Below, piece by piece: positions 8,922 to 16,365 of a DNA stretch of 64,000 nucleotides. A program made the translations under genes and the position numbers. This DNA is from Salinilacihabitans rarus (GTDB lineage: Archaea; Halobacteriota; Halobacteria; Halobacteriales; Natrialbaceae): NCBI RefSeq assembly GCF_024296665.1, contig NZ_CP100762.1, positions 1,426,001 through 1,490,000 on the forward strand, given 5' to 3'. How positions within the stretch are numbered: position 1 is the stretch's first letter; each line of letters opens with the position of its first letter. The notes under the pieces were generated by a model. It saw only the letters and a program-made list of their open reading frames with translations, did no database searches and was not told the origin of the DNA.

Positions 8922-10155
8922 TCAGGCCCGCACCTCCTCTCGCTCGGCCGTTCGTACGACGCCCTCGGCCTCGGCGAACCGTTCGAGGTCGGCGACCGTG
9001 ACCCGGCGCTTCTCGGCGCCGTAGTCCTTGACGCGGCGGGTGACCGCGCGGACCTCCGTCTCGGTGGGGTCGTAGCCGATCTCGACCAGTCGCTCGCGGA
9101 CGGAGTTGGTGCCCGTGTGCTTGCCCAAGACCAGTTTCCGGGTGGCGCCGACCATCTCCGGCGTCATCACGCCCGGTTCGAACGTGTCGGCGTTCTCGAT
9201 GACGCCCGCGGCGTGGATGCCGCTCTCGTGGGAGAAGGCGTTGCCGCCGACGACCGGCTTGTTGCCCGGCACCGTGATGTCGCTTCGCTGCTCGACCAGT
9301 CGGGACAGGTCGGCGATCCGGGTCGTGTCGATCCCGGTGTCGGCCTGATAGACCGACTCGACGGCCATCACGAACTCCTCGTAGGCGGCGTTGCCCGCGC
9401 GCTCGCCGATCGAGTTGACCGAGACCTGCGCCTGATCGGCGCCGGCCTCGATGCCCGCCAGCGCGTTCGCGGTCGCCAGCCCGAAGTCGTCGTGGGTGTG
9501 GACGTCGATCCGCGCGTCGGTGTGCTCGCGGACCTTCGCGATCAGGTCGGCGAACCGCCCCGGGGTCGCGACCCCGCACGTGTCGGGAACGTTGATCCAG
9601 TCGGTGCCCGCCTCGGTGACGGCCTCGACGACTTCCACCAGGAAGCGCTCGTCGGTGCGCGTCGCGTCCATCGGCGAGAACATGCAGGTCGCTCCCGCCT
9701 CGCGGACGCGCTCGACGGACTCGACCGCTCGCTGTACTACCTCCTCCCGGGTGGCGTGCATCGAGTCTTCGATCTGGACGTCGCTCGTGCTCACGAAGAC
9801 GTGAACCATCCCGACGCCCGAGTCCAGCGCCGCCTCGACGTCGGCCTCGACGACGCGGGCTAACCCGCAGACCGTCGTGGACGTCGATTCGGCGATGTCG
9901 CGGACCGCCTCGAACTCCGCGTCGGAGTTGACGGGGAACCCGGCCTCGACGACGTGGGTCCCCATCTCGTCCAGCGCCGCGGCGATCTCGCGTTTGTCGT
10001 CGGAGGAGAACGAGGTTCCCGGGGACTGCTCGCCGTCCCGCAGGGTCGTATCGAAGACGCGTGCCGTCTCGATTTCGTCAGTGGAATCTAACGTGCCCTG
10101 GAAGAACTCGACCGCCCTGAGGGGTCTCAGAGCCGGTGTCGTGTGGTGTCGACAT
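8922..10155 (-). CDS. leuA: 2-isopropylmalate synthase with an apparent +1 frameshift near the start
   Basis: Claisen condensation of 2-ketoisovalerate with acetyl-CoA, first step of leucine synthesis. The body carries FDTTLRDGEQSPGTSF, the HTHDDFGLATANAL metal motif, VNSIGERAGNAAYEE and GGNAFSHESGIHAAG. At about 400 residues it is the short archaeal type without the usual regulatory LeuA-dimer domain, so (R)-citramalate synthase is a weaker alternative. No in-frame ATG, GTG or TTG exists between the promoter and the catalytic DTTLRDGEQ motif; only a CTG at 10130. A leaderless ATG at 10155, about 30 nt from a TATA box, opens another frame (MSTPHDTGSET...). Removing one base from the C4 run at 10124-10121 would join the frames as MSTPHDTGSET-LRAVEFF. 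I annotate from that ATG and flag the frameshift. Confidence 0.85.
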
Positions 10156-10180
10156 TGTATCGATATCCGACGCCCGAAGT

Positions 10181-10190
10181 GGTATATAAC
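10181..10190 (-). promoter_or_regulatory. leuA proximal TATA element
   Basis: Minus-strand GTTATATACC, centred about 30 nt before the ATG at 10155, with a purine-rich BRE-like CGCCAGA upstream. It predicts a leaderless leuA transcript beginning at 10155 and is the main reason for choosing that start. Confidence 0.6.
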
Positions 10191-10225
10191 TCTGGCGCTG
10201 AGACAGCTCCTGGCAGTATTTGCAC

Positions 10226-10266
10226 ACGTCCCGCGATAGGGCCGGTCCGCGAAAACCGCGGGACGT
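10226..10266. repeat. 10-bp perfect inverted repeat upstream of leuA
   Basis: Arms ACGTCCCGCG (10226-10235) and CGCGGGACGT (10257-10266) are exact complements around a 21-nt spacer. It lies about 70-110 bp upstream of the proximal leuA start and begins 7 nt after the stop codon of the small leader ORF at 10274-10348. It could be an operator for a DNA-binding regulator or an RNA hairpin in a longer leuA transcript. Confidence 0.55.
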
Positions 10267-10273
10267 AAACGGC

Positions 10274-10348
10274 CTATAACGCAACCCCATTCCCTAATAC
10301 TCTTCCGGATGATAACGTGTGAAACGGGTTCACGGTAGAACGTGACAT
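10274..10348 (-). CDS. candidate leuA leader ORF (24 codons, three TTA leucines)
   Basis: ATG at 10348-10346, TAG at 10276-10274; begins MSRSTVNPFHTL and ends GVAL before the stop. A TATA element (10373-10381) sits about 29 nt upstream, so it would be leaderless. All three leucines are TTA, a codon that is rare in the GC-rich genes of this window, and one is the last sense codon, followed 7 nt later by the 10-bp inverted repeat. That layout recalls a leucine leader peptide. Caution: the stretch is AT-rich, which raises TTA by chance, and a second promoter lies between it and leuA. Confidence 0.35.
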   Translation of the reverse strand: MSRSTVNPFHTLSSGRVLGNGVAL

Positions 10349-10371
10349 TGTATATTTCACCCCCTGAATTG

Positions 10372-10382
10372 AGGATATAACG
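10372..10382 (-). promoter_or_regulatory. distal TATA element upstream of leuA
   Basis: Minus-strand CGTTATATCC, about 29 nt before the ATG of the small ORF at 10348. With the proximal element at 10181-10190 it gives leuA two possible promoters. The divergent ferritin-like gene has its own TATA-like CTTATACC near 10484-10491. The 359-bp gap between the two genes is explained by these elements, the small ORF and the inverted repeat. Confidence 0.45.
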
Positions 10383-10514
10383 TCTCGGCGGCTGGCGCGC
10401 GGTCGCGACTGGACGTTCGTCCGGTCCGGCCCGATCCGGACGCGGTGGCGTCGCCGTCCGCCTCGTGGTCCGGCGTGTCAACCTTATACCGGCGGTCGTA
10501 GTAGGTAGCCTGCC

Positions 10515-10970
10515 ATGACGTCCGACGAGGTCACCGACCTGCTACGGAAGGCGTACGTCGACGAACTCGAGACCGTGATGAACTACCTGACGAACGCGAT
10601 CGTCCTAGACGGCGTCCACGCCGAGGAGGTCAAAGAGAGCCTCGAGGCCGACGTCCAGGAGGAACTCGAACACGCCCGGATACTCGGGAACCGGCTGAAA
10701 CAACTCGAAGCGGCTCCGCCGGGCTCGGAGGAGTTCGAGGCCCGCCAACAGAGCCTCCAGCCCCCCGAGGACACGACCGACGTCCGGTCGGTGATCGACG
10801 GCGTCCTCGAAGCCGAGGCGGACGCCATCGAGACCTACCGGGCGCTGTTCGAGGCCGCCGGCGAGGCCGACGATCCCGTCACCGAGGACGTCGCGGTCAC
10901 CATCCTCGCCGACGAGGAGGCCCACCGCACCGAGTTCCGCGGCTTCCGCAAGGAGTTCCCGACCGACTGA
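10515..10970 (+). CDS. ferritin-like four-helix protein
   Basis: A 151-residue, very acidic helical protein. Carboxylate/histidine pairs in ferritin-like positions are visible: ELETVMNYL near residue 16, QEELEHARILGNRL near 50, EADAIETYRALFEAAG near 97 and LADEEAHRTEFRGF near 132. The E..EH / EAH pattern suggests a di-metal site, as in rubrerythrin or bacterioferritin relatives, without a rubredoxin domain. The likely role is iron or peroxide handling in the cytoplasm, but the reaction cannot be fixed. It has its own TATA-like CTTATACC about 27 nt before the ATG. Confidence 0.8.
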   Translation: MTSDEVTDLLRKAYVDELETVMNYLTNAIVLDGVHAEEVKESLEADVQEELEHARILGNRLKQLEAAPPGSEEFEARQQSLQPPEDTTDVRSVIDGVLEAEADAIETYRALFEAAGEADDPVTEDVAVTILADEEAHRTEFRGFRKEFPTD

Positions 10971-11051
10971 CGCCGCGGCGCCGGCGCCACGACCGCGCGC
11001 GGCCGCTCCGGTGGGGCAATGCTTTTCTCGCCGCACTCCGAGTCCCGGCAC

Positions 11052-11342
11052 ATGAGCGACTTCGACCTCGACCTCCGGACGGTCGAGGAACACATCGGCG
11101 ACGAACTCGACCTCGAGGGGGGAATCGTCCTCGACGTCCTCGACGGGACGACGCCGCCGCGCGAGCGCCTCGAAACCCTCGACGAGGGGAACGTCCTCGT
11201 CCTCTGCGTCGAGGGCGACGTCAACGAACTCGCCGCGGGGTTCGCCCGCGACGTCAGGGAGTCCGGCGGCAACCTCGTCCACTTCCGGGGCTTTCTCGTC
11301 GTCACCCCGCCGGGGGTCGACGTCGACACCAGCCGCCTCTGA
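11052..11342 (+). CDS. haloarchaeal conserved small protein (DUF5779-like)
   Basis: A 96-residue protein, start MSDFDLDLRTVEEHIGDEL. It has an alternating beta/alpha core: GGIVLDVLDGTTPP, NVLVLCVEGDVNELAAGF, NLVHFRGFLVVTPPGVD. From memory this matches the haloarchaeal family DUF5779; no function is known. An in-frame ATG lies upstream at 11019, but 11052 is preferred because the conserved-looking N-terminus begins there and the AT-rich TGCTTTTC box (about 11023) then falls about 29 nt upstream. It converges on the VOC gene with a 6-nt gap. Confidence 0.75.
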   Translation: MSDFDLDLRTVEEHIGDELDLEGGIVLDVLDGTTPPRERLETLDEGNVLVLCVEGDVNELAAGFARDVRESGGNLVHFRGFLVVTPPGVDVDTSRL

Positions 11343-11348
11343 GACCGG

Positions 11349-12035
11349 TCACTCGGCGCCGACGACCGTCAGGTGGTGGCCGTCCGGGTCCCGCACGACG
11401 ACCCCGCCGTCGGTCCGCTCCACCGCACAGGCCGCGTCGCGGACCGCGTCGGCGACCGCCCCGGGGTCGTCGGCCTCGAACCCGAGGTCGACGTGGACCC
11501 CGCCGCGGGCGTCGGCGATCCCGAGTTGGGGTTCCCACAGTTCGAGCGCCACGGGGCCGGCCATCCTGACCCGGCGGCGCTCGTCGCCGCGATCCACCGT
11601 CTCGAAGCCGAGCGCGGCGTAGAACGACTCCGCCCGGTCGAGCGACTCGACCTCGATGGCCACCTCGAAGACGCCGTCGATCCCCGGGCCCGCGACGTCG
11701 CGCTGGCCGAGTTCGACGCAGTTGCCGTCCGGATCGTAACAGTACAGCGAGCGCGCGCTCCCGAAGCGAAACTCCTCCAGTTCGTGGTCGTCGCCCAGCC
11801 GTTCCCACCACTCGTCGTACTCGTCGGCCGGGATCGAACACGCGAAGTGAGTGTGCACTCCCCCGCGAGGGACCGACCGCGGCCGCCGCAGGCACAGGTC
11901 GACGTCGCCCGCGGCGAGGACTACTTCCTCCTCGCCCTCGCGCCGCACGGGGAGGTCGAGGTCGCCCTCGTAGAACTCGCGTGCGGGGCCGAGGTACTTC
12001 ACCTCGAGGCCGAGTCGGGAGAGCCGCGTCAGCAT
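11349..12035 (-). CDS. two-domain VOC (glyoxalase/dioxygenase fold) protein
   Basis: A 228-residue protein with two vicinal-oxygen-chelate modules. The first (about residues 4-115) has LGLEVKYLGPAREFYEGDL and YCYDPDGNCVELGQ; the second (about 120-228) has VAIEVESLDRAESFYAALGF and VVVRDPDGHHLTVVG. The DPDG-x-x-(L/V)-E/H pattern and paired His/Glu ligands suggest a metal site, as in glyoxalase I or extradiol dioxygenases. The substrate is not evident. The start at 12035 (MLTRLSRLGLEVKYL) is chosen over an upstream ATG that would overlap the divergent gene's promoter. Confidence 0.82.
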   Translation of the reverse strand: MLTRLSRLGLEVKYLGPAREFYEGDLDLPVRREGEEEVVLAAGDVDLCLRRPRSVPRGGVHTHFACSIPADEYDEWWERLGDDHELEEFRFGSARSLYCYDPDGNCVELGQRDVAGPGIDGVFEVAIEVESLDRAESFYAALGFETVDRGDERRRVRMAGPVALELWEPQLGIADARGGVHVDLGFEADDPGAVADAVRDAACAVERTDGGVVVRDPDGHHLTVVGAE

Positions 12036-12126
12036 GGCTCGGGGTACTCGGAGGAGGGATAAAGAGCCGTCGGCGCGTCCTGCCGCAGGACCCGCGTTTA
12101 TGCGGCCCGCGTCCGTACGACCGTCC

Positions 12127-12810
12127 ATGCCACATCGCGTCGACGAGCGCGCGACCGACTTCCGCGAGATCGACCGCTTCGACGGCGGCGTCGGCTGGAT
12201 CGCCCACCCCGACGAGACGATGCAGCGAGCGAGCCACGCCCTCGAAATCGAGGGGGAGGTGTGGGTGATCGACCCCGTCGACGCCGCGGAACTCGACGAC
12301 CTGCTGGCCGAGTTCGGCCCCGTCGCCGGCGTCGTCGTCTGCCTCGACCGGCACGTCCGCGACGCCGCGACGGTCGCGAACCGCCACGACGTCCCCGTCT
12401 ACCTCCCCGACTGGTTCTCCGGCGTCGCCGAGGACGTCGACGCGCCGGTCGTCCGCTTCGGGAGCGAACTGGCGGAGACGGGAATCGAGGCCCGCCCGGT
12501 CCACCGGAGCCGCTTCTGGCAGGAAGTCTCACTCTACGACCCCGAGCGCGGGACGCTGGTCGTCCCCGAGTCCGTCGGGACGGCCGACTACTTCCTCGCC
12601 GGCAGCGAGCGCCTCGGCGTCCACCCGATGCTCCGGGCCGTCCCGCCGCGGGAGGCCCTCGGCGAGTTCCACCCCGAGCGCGTCCTCGTGGGCCACGGCG
12701 CGGGCGTGACGACCGACGCGGCGGACGCGCTCCGGACGGCCCTCGACGGCGCGCGGCGGCGGGCGCCGCTTGTCTACGCGACGACCGCGCGGAACCTGCT
12801 GCCGTTCTGA
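12127..12810 (+). CDS. metallo-beta-lactamase-like protein lacking the canonical His motif
   Basis: A 227-residue haloarchaeal protein. The fold outline resembles MBL proteins: EGEVWVIDPVDAAELDDLL, then VAGVVVCLDRHVRDAATVANRHDVPVYLPDW, VSLYDPERGTLVVPESVGTADYFL, and a late VLVGHGAGV. The normal HxHxDH metal motif is replaced by DRHVRD, so the usual two-zinc site is doubtful. It may be a non-hydrolytic or altered-metal relative. The start at 12127 gives a compact N-terminus (MPHRVDERATDFREID) and an AT-rich box about 25-30 nt upstream. It is divergent from the VOC gene; no pathway is implied. Confidence 0.75.
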   Translation: MPHRVDERATDFREIDRFDGGVGWIAHPDETMQRASHALEIEGEVWVIDPVDAAELDDLLAEFGPVAGVVVCLDRHVRDAATVANRHDVPVYLPDWFSGVAEDVDAPVVRFGSELAETGIEARPVHRSRFWQEVSLYDPERGTLVVPESVGTADYFLAGSERLGVHPMLRAVPPREALGEFHPERVLVGHGAGVTTDAADALRTALDGARRRAPLVYATTARNLLPF

Positions 12811-12867
12811 CCGGGGCCGGCGTGCGTCGGGCCGTACACATAACTTCTCCACCGCCGTACGTCGACC

Positions 12868-13299
12868 GTGGTCTACGCAACGCGCGGTCTCGTCGACGTC
12901 CTGACCGACCTCGCCGCCGACGCCGACCCCGACCCCGTCTCGACCGGAGTCTCGGCGACGCCCGCCGGCGACCTCGCCGGGGCCGACGGGCTCCCGCCGG
13001 AGACGCCCGTGTTCACCGACTTCGTCCTCCCCGACGTCGGCCGCTCGGTCAACGCTGTCTTCGGCCTCGAACTCTCGACGCCGGCCCCCGGCGCGCCGGC
13101 GCGGTTCGTCTCCCACCCCGTGGGTGAACTCGAGGTGACGAAAGCCGACGACCTCGCGCAGGTGGTCTTCGTCGCCGTCCCGCCGTGGGGCGCCGGCGAG
13201 GCCTCGTTCGCCGCGTTCGGTCGCGGCGGCGAGCGCCTCCCGCTGGAAGTCGTCGACGCCGAACCGCCCGTCGAGTCGTTCGCGGCGCGTGAACGCTAG
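12868..13299 (+). CDS. haloarchaeal conserved hypothetical, leaderless GTG start
   Basis: A 143-residue soluble protein I do not recognise functionally. It starts with GTG (MVYATRGLVDVLTDLA), with ACATAACTT about 25 nt upstream as the TATA-like box. It is mostly beta-strand and alanine/proline rich: PVFTDFVLPDVGRSVNAVFGLEL in the middle, then HPVGELEVTKADDLAQVVFVAVPPWG. There are no transmembrane segments or cysteine motifs. Its stop codon overlaps that of the convergent RHH gene in a shared CTAG. Confidence 0.68.
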   Translation: MVYATRGLVDVLTDLAADADPDPVSTGVSATPAGDLAGADGLPPETPVFTDFVLPDVGRSVNAVFGLELSTPAPGAPARFVSHPVGELEVTKADDLAQVVFVAVPPWGAGEASFAAFGRGGERLPLEVVDAEPPVESFAARER

Positions 13300-13505
13300 T
13301 CGAGGTAGCCGAGCCCTTTCAACTGCTCCGTGATCTCCTCGAACTCGGCTTCGGTGAGTTCGCCGGAGCGCTGGTGCTGGATGACGATGCTGCGCAGCAG
13401 GAAGCGCACGAGGTCGCTCGTGCTCTGAAAACTCGTCCCCTCGATGGTCTCCTCGACCCGCTCGGCGAGGTCCTTCGGGATCGAGACCGTGGTGTACTCG
13501 GTCAT
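13296..13505 (-). CDS. ribbon-helix-helix (CopG/ParD-like) DNA-binding protein
   Basis: A 69-residue protein beginning MTEYTTVSIPKDLAERVEE, the short beta-strand then two helices of MetJ/CopG-type regulators; the second helix is FQSTSDLVRFLLRSIV. The tail (about residues 45-69, ELTEAEFEEITEQLKGLGYLD) is acidic and helical. It probably acts as a dimeric transcription regulator; targets are unknown and no toxin gene is adjacent. The start at 13505 is preferred to an upstream ATG because the RHH fold begins exactly there. Confidence 0.85.
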   Translation of the reverse strand: MTEYTTVSIPKDLAERVEETIEGTSFQSTSDLVRFLLRSIVIQHQRSGELTEAEFEEITEQLKGLGYLD

Positions 13506-13597
13506 ACCGGGTACGTTCGGCGGGGGCGTGAAAAGGATTGTCGACGGCCGGGACCGTTCGGGGCGGTTTTTTGTGATCGGCTCCGTATCACTCGCGC

Positions 13598-13927
13598 ATG
13601 GGAGTCCGGCCACCAACGAACGGAGACGACGACGCGACCGGCGGGATCGAGTTCGGGATCGCCGCCGTCGACGCGCTGCTCAAGCGCTCGGAGCTCTCGT
13701 TTCCAGCTTCGAGCGACGACGTCGCGGCCGAACTCGGCCACGAGCGCGTCCCGTGTGACGCCTACGGGAACGACGTCTCGCTCGGCGAGGTCCTCGCCGA
13801 GGTCGACCGGGATCGGTTCGACTCGCGACAGCAACTGCTGAACGACCTCCACCCGGTCTTCGAGGAGTACCGCAAGCGCCGCTCCGGCGGCGTCGTCAAG
13901 CAGGTCAGGTCGCTGTTGCCGTTCTGA
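13598..13927 (+). CDS. small haloarchaeal protein (DUF5789-like)
   Basis: A 109-residue acidic protein. The segment LSFPASSDDVAAELGHERVP...SLGEVLAEVDRDRFDSRQQLLNDLH resembles the haloarchaeal DUF5789 pattern (from memory), a short alpha-helical module of unknown role. A T6 run at 13567-13572, about 28-31 nt before the ATG, can serve as its TATA region. Its stop codon abuts that of aglJ (TGATCA), so the two genes converge with no gap. Confidence 0.72.
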   Translation: MGVRPPTNGDDDATGGIEFGIAAVDALLKRSELSFPASSDDVAAELGHERVPCDAYGNDVSLGEVLAEVDRDRFDSRQQLLNDLHPVFEEYRKRRSGGVVKQVRSLLPF

Positions 13928-14932
13928 TCAGCGCTCGCGGTCCCGGCGGTCCGTCTCGCGGCTGATCCGTTCGAGACGCTGGCGTTGCTCGTGGTGCAGC
14001 GTGACGATCATGTCCGAGAGCACCCCGAACATCAGCAACTGGACGCCCAGCAGGACCGCCGCCGCGGAGACGACCGCCATGATCTCGTGGCCCTGCTGGT
14101 ACTGGATCCACTCCCAGAGGACGTACAGCGCGATGGCGCCCCCGGAGACCACCGCCGCGGCCCCGAGACTGCCGAAGTAAAACAGCGGGTTGTTCGTCTT
14201 CGCCAGCGAGTACAGCGCGAGGATGATCGTCCCGCCGTCCCTGATCGGGTGGAGGTTCGTCTCCGACTCCTCCGGGCGTGCGCTGTAGCTGACGGGGACG
14301 ACCGTCGTGTCGACGCCCTGTTTGACACACTCGACGGCCAGTTCCGTCTCGATCGTGAAGCCGTCGGATTCGAGCGGCAGCCGGCGGATCGACTCGGTCG
14401 TAAACGCCCGGTAGCCCGAGAGGATGTCGTCGTACTCGGCGCCGTGGATGAACCGGAACGCCCGGTTGATGAGGCGGTTCCCGAACCCGTTGAGCTTCCG
14501 CATCGCGTCGTCGTCCATGTCGGCGAACCGGTCGCCGATCACGTGCTCGTAGCCGCGGGCCAGCGGTTCGAGCATCCGATCGGCGTCGGCCGGGTCGTAC
14601 GTCCCGTCGCCGTCGAGCATGAGGACGTACGGGACGTCGACGTAGTCGAGCGCCTCGCGGACCGCCTGACCTTTCCCCTCGCCCGACTGGACGAAGACGC
14701 GAGCGCCGCGCTCGCGGGCGATCTCGCGCGTGTCGTCGCTCGAACCGCCGTCGGCCACCAGCACGTTGGTGAACCCTCGCTCGCGGAAGCCGTCGATCAC
14801 CTCGCCGATCGTGGCCCCCTCGTCGAGCGTCGGGATCAGCACGCAGACGTCGTCCGGCGAGACGCCGCGTGACTCGTCGCCTGCGGCCGCGACGTCCCGG
14901 GCCGGCGAGTCCGCGTGAACCGCGTCGTCCAT
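13928..14932 (-). CDS. aglJ: dolichyl-phosphate hexose transferase AglJ-like (GT2 with two membrane helices)
   Basis: Family-2 glycosyltransferase of 334 residues. The catalytic domain (about residues 28-230) has VCVLIPTLDEGATIGEVIDGF, VADGGSSDDTREIA and the metal-binding VLMLDGDGTYDP; the SGYRAF and ETELAVECVKQG segments follow. The C-terminus has two hydrophobic helices (about 245-315), the topology of AglJ, which in Haloferax adds the first hexose to dolichol phosphate for S-layer N-glycosylation. DPM1/AglD-type enzymes are alternatives. Neighbours aglM, aglF and aglB support the assignment. A TATA-like CCTTTTCGG lies about 28 nt before the ATG, so a leaderless start is likely. Confidence 0.85.
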   Translation of the reverse strand: MDDAVHADSPARDVAAAGDESRGVSPDDVCVLIPTLDEGATIGEVIDGFRERGFTNVLVADGGSSDDTREIARERGARVFVQSGEGKGQAVREALDYVDVPYVLMLDGDGTYDPADADRMLEPLARGYEHVIGDRFADMDDDAMRKLNGFGNRLINRAFRFIHGAEYDDILSGYRAFTTESIRRLPLESDGFTIETELAVECVKQGVDTTVVPVSYSARPEESETNLHPIRDGGTIILALYSLAKTNNPLFYFGSLGAAAVVSGGAIALYVLWEWIQYQQGHEIMAVVSAAAVLLGVQLLMFGVLSDMIVTLHHEQRQRLERISRETDRRDRER

Positions 14933-15000
14933 CGGGACTCACTCTACGTTCCGGGCCGAAAAGGCTACTGATCGACCGTCGACGCTTCCGGCCGACCGCG

Positions 15001-16290
15001 TCACCAGGTCAGCCCCTCGTACGCGTCGAGGGCGGCCCCGTCGACGTCGATCCGGCGGCCGTCGACGACCACCCGCCGGGCCATCCCCTCGAACGAGAGG
15101 TCGTCGAACTCGGGCCAGCCGGTGGCGACGACCGCCCCCTCCGCGCCGTCGAGGGCCGCCTCGGCCGCGTCGGCGTACTCGATTTCGGGGTACTCCTCTC
15201 GGACGTTCTCGACCGCGACCGGGTCGTAGGCGACGACGTCCGCGCCGCGCTCGCGCAGGTGGTCGATCACGTCCAGCGCGCGCGACTTCCGCGTGTCGTC
15301 GGTGTTCGGCTTGAACGAGAGCCCGAGGACCGCGATCCGGGCGCCCGCGAGGTCGACGTGGTCGGCCAGCAGGTCGACCAGCCGGCGGGGCTGTTCGTCG
15401 TTGACCGCGACGACCGCGTCGAGGAGTTCGGGGTCGTACCCCTGCTCGCGCGCGCCGGCGCGCAACGCGTTGACGTCCTTCGGGAAACAGGAGCCACCCC
15501 AGCCGAGCCCCGAGCGGAGGAACCGCTCCGAGATGCGACTGTCGAGGCCGACGGCGTCGAACACCTCGTAGGCGTCGGCGCCGTAGGCTTTCGCGACGTT
15601 CCCGAGTTCGTTCACGAGCGAGACCTTCGCCGCGAGGAAGGCGTTGTTCGCGTACTTGATGAGTTCGGCCTCCCGGAGGCCGGTCTCGACGAGGTGCGTC
15701 TCGTCCCGTCCTACGATCGGGGCGTACAGTTCCCGGAGCGTCGCGTACGCGTCGTCGCTCGTCGCCCCGACGACCACCTTGTCGGGTTCCAGAAAGTCCC
15801 GGACCGCGCTGCCCATCCGGAGGAACTCGGGGTTCATCGCGAGTTCGAGCCCCTCGCCGACCCGCTTCCCGGAGTGCTCCTCGACGACGGGGCCGACGAC
15901 CCCCTCGGTGGTGCCGGGGAGGACGGTGCTCTTGACGACGACGAGGTGATCGCCGTCCGTCGACGCGAGCGCGCGCCCGAGCGACTCCGCGCCGGCGCGC
16001 ATCGCCGCGAGGTCGAGGCTGCCGTCGTCGGCCTGGGGCGTCGGCAGACAGAGGAAGGTGACGTCGGTCTCCCGGACCGCGTCGTAGTCGGTCGTCGCCC
16101 GCAGGCGGCCGCCCGCGTGCTCGGCGATGCGCTCGTCGAGGCCCGGTTCGTGGATCGGCGCCTCGCCGGCGTTGATCGCGTCGACGATTCCCTCGTCGAC
16201 CTCGACGTTGACGACCTCGTTACCGAGGTCCGCGAGGCAGGCGGCGATCGTCGTGCCGACGTAGCCGCTGCCGACGATGGAGACGTTCAT
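15001..16290 (-). CDS. aglM: UDP-glucose 6-dehydrogenase (AglM-like)
   Basis: Four-electron oxidation of UDP-glucose to UDP-glucuronate, a donor for the N-glycan. The 429-residue protein begins MNVSIVGSGYVGTTIAACLADLG (Rossmann motif), has VVKSTVLPGTTEGVV near residue 120, KYANNAFLAAKVSLVNELGN near 213 and the catalytic cysteine in GWGGSCFPKDVNALR (Cys268). The C-terminal UDP-binding half has VLGLSFKPNTDDTRKSRALDVI. All catalytic residues look intact. UDP-N-acetylmannosamine dehydrogenase is a related alternative, but the aglF neighbour favours glucose. It runs codirectionally with aglF (75-nt gap). Confidence 0.92.
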   Translation of the reverse strand: MNVSIVGSGYVGTTIAACLADLGNEVVNVEVDEGIVDAINAGEAPIHEPGLDERIAEHAGGRLRATTDYDAVRETDVTFLCLPTPQADDGSLDLAAMRAGAESLGRALASTDGDHLVVVKSTVLPGTTEGVVGPVVEEHSGKRVGEGLELAMNPEFLRMGSAVRDFLEPDKVVVGATSDDAYATLRELYAPIVGRDETHLVETGLREAELIKYANNAFLAAKVSLVNELGNVAKAYGADAYEVFDAVGLDSRISERFLRSGLGWGGSCFPKDVNALRAGAREQGYDPELLDAVVAVNDEQPRRLVDLLADHVDLAGARIAVLGLSFKPNTDDTRKSRALDVIDHLRERGADVVAYDPVAVENVREEYPEIEYADAAEAALDGAEGAVVATGWPEFDDLSFEGMARRVVVDGRRIDVDGAALDAYEGLTW

Positions 16291-16365
16291 ACGTTGGAGG
16301 ATGGAGGGGGCGGATTAGTCGTTTTGGGTTCGCCGCCGACCGGCGGACGGCGTTTCCGCGGAGCG

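Noticed and set aside
10078-10155. 25-codon out-of-frame ORF overlapping leuA, considered as a second leader peptide
   Set aside because: It has no Leu/Ile/Val enrichment, and a one-base change in its C4 run turns it into a sensible LeuA N-terminus, so it is better read as the start of leuA.
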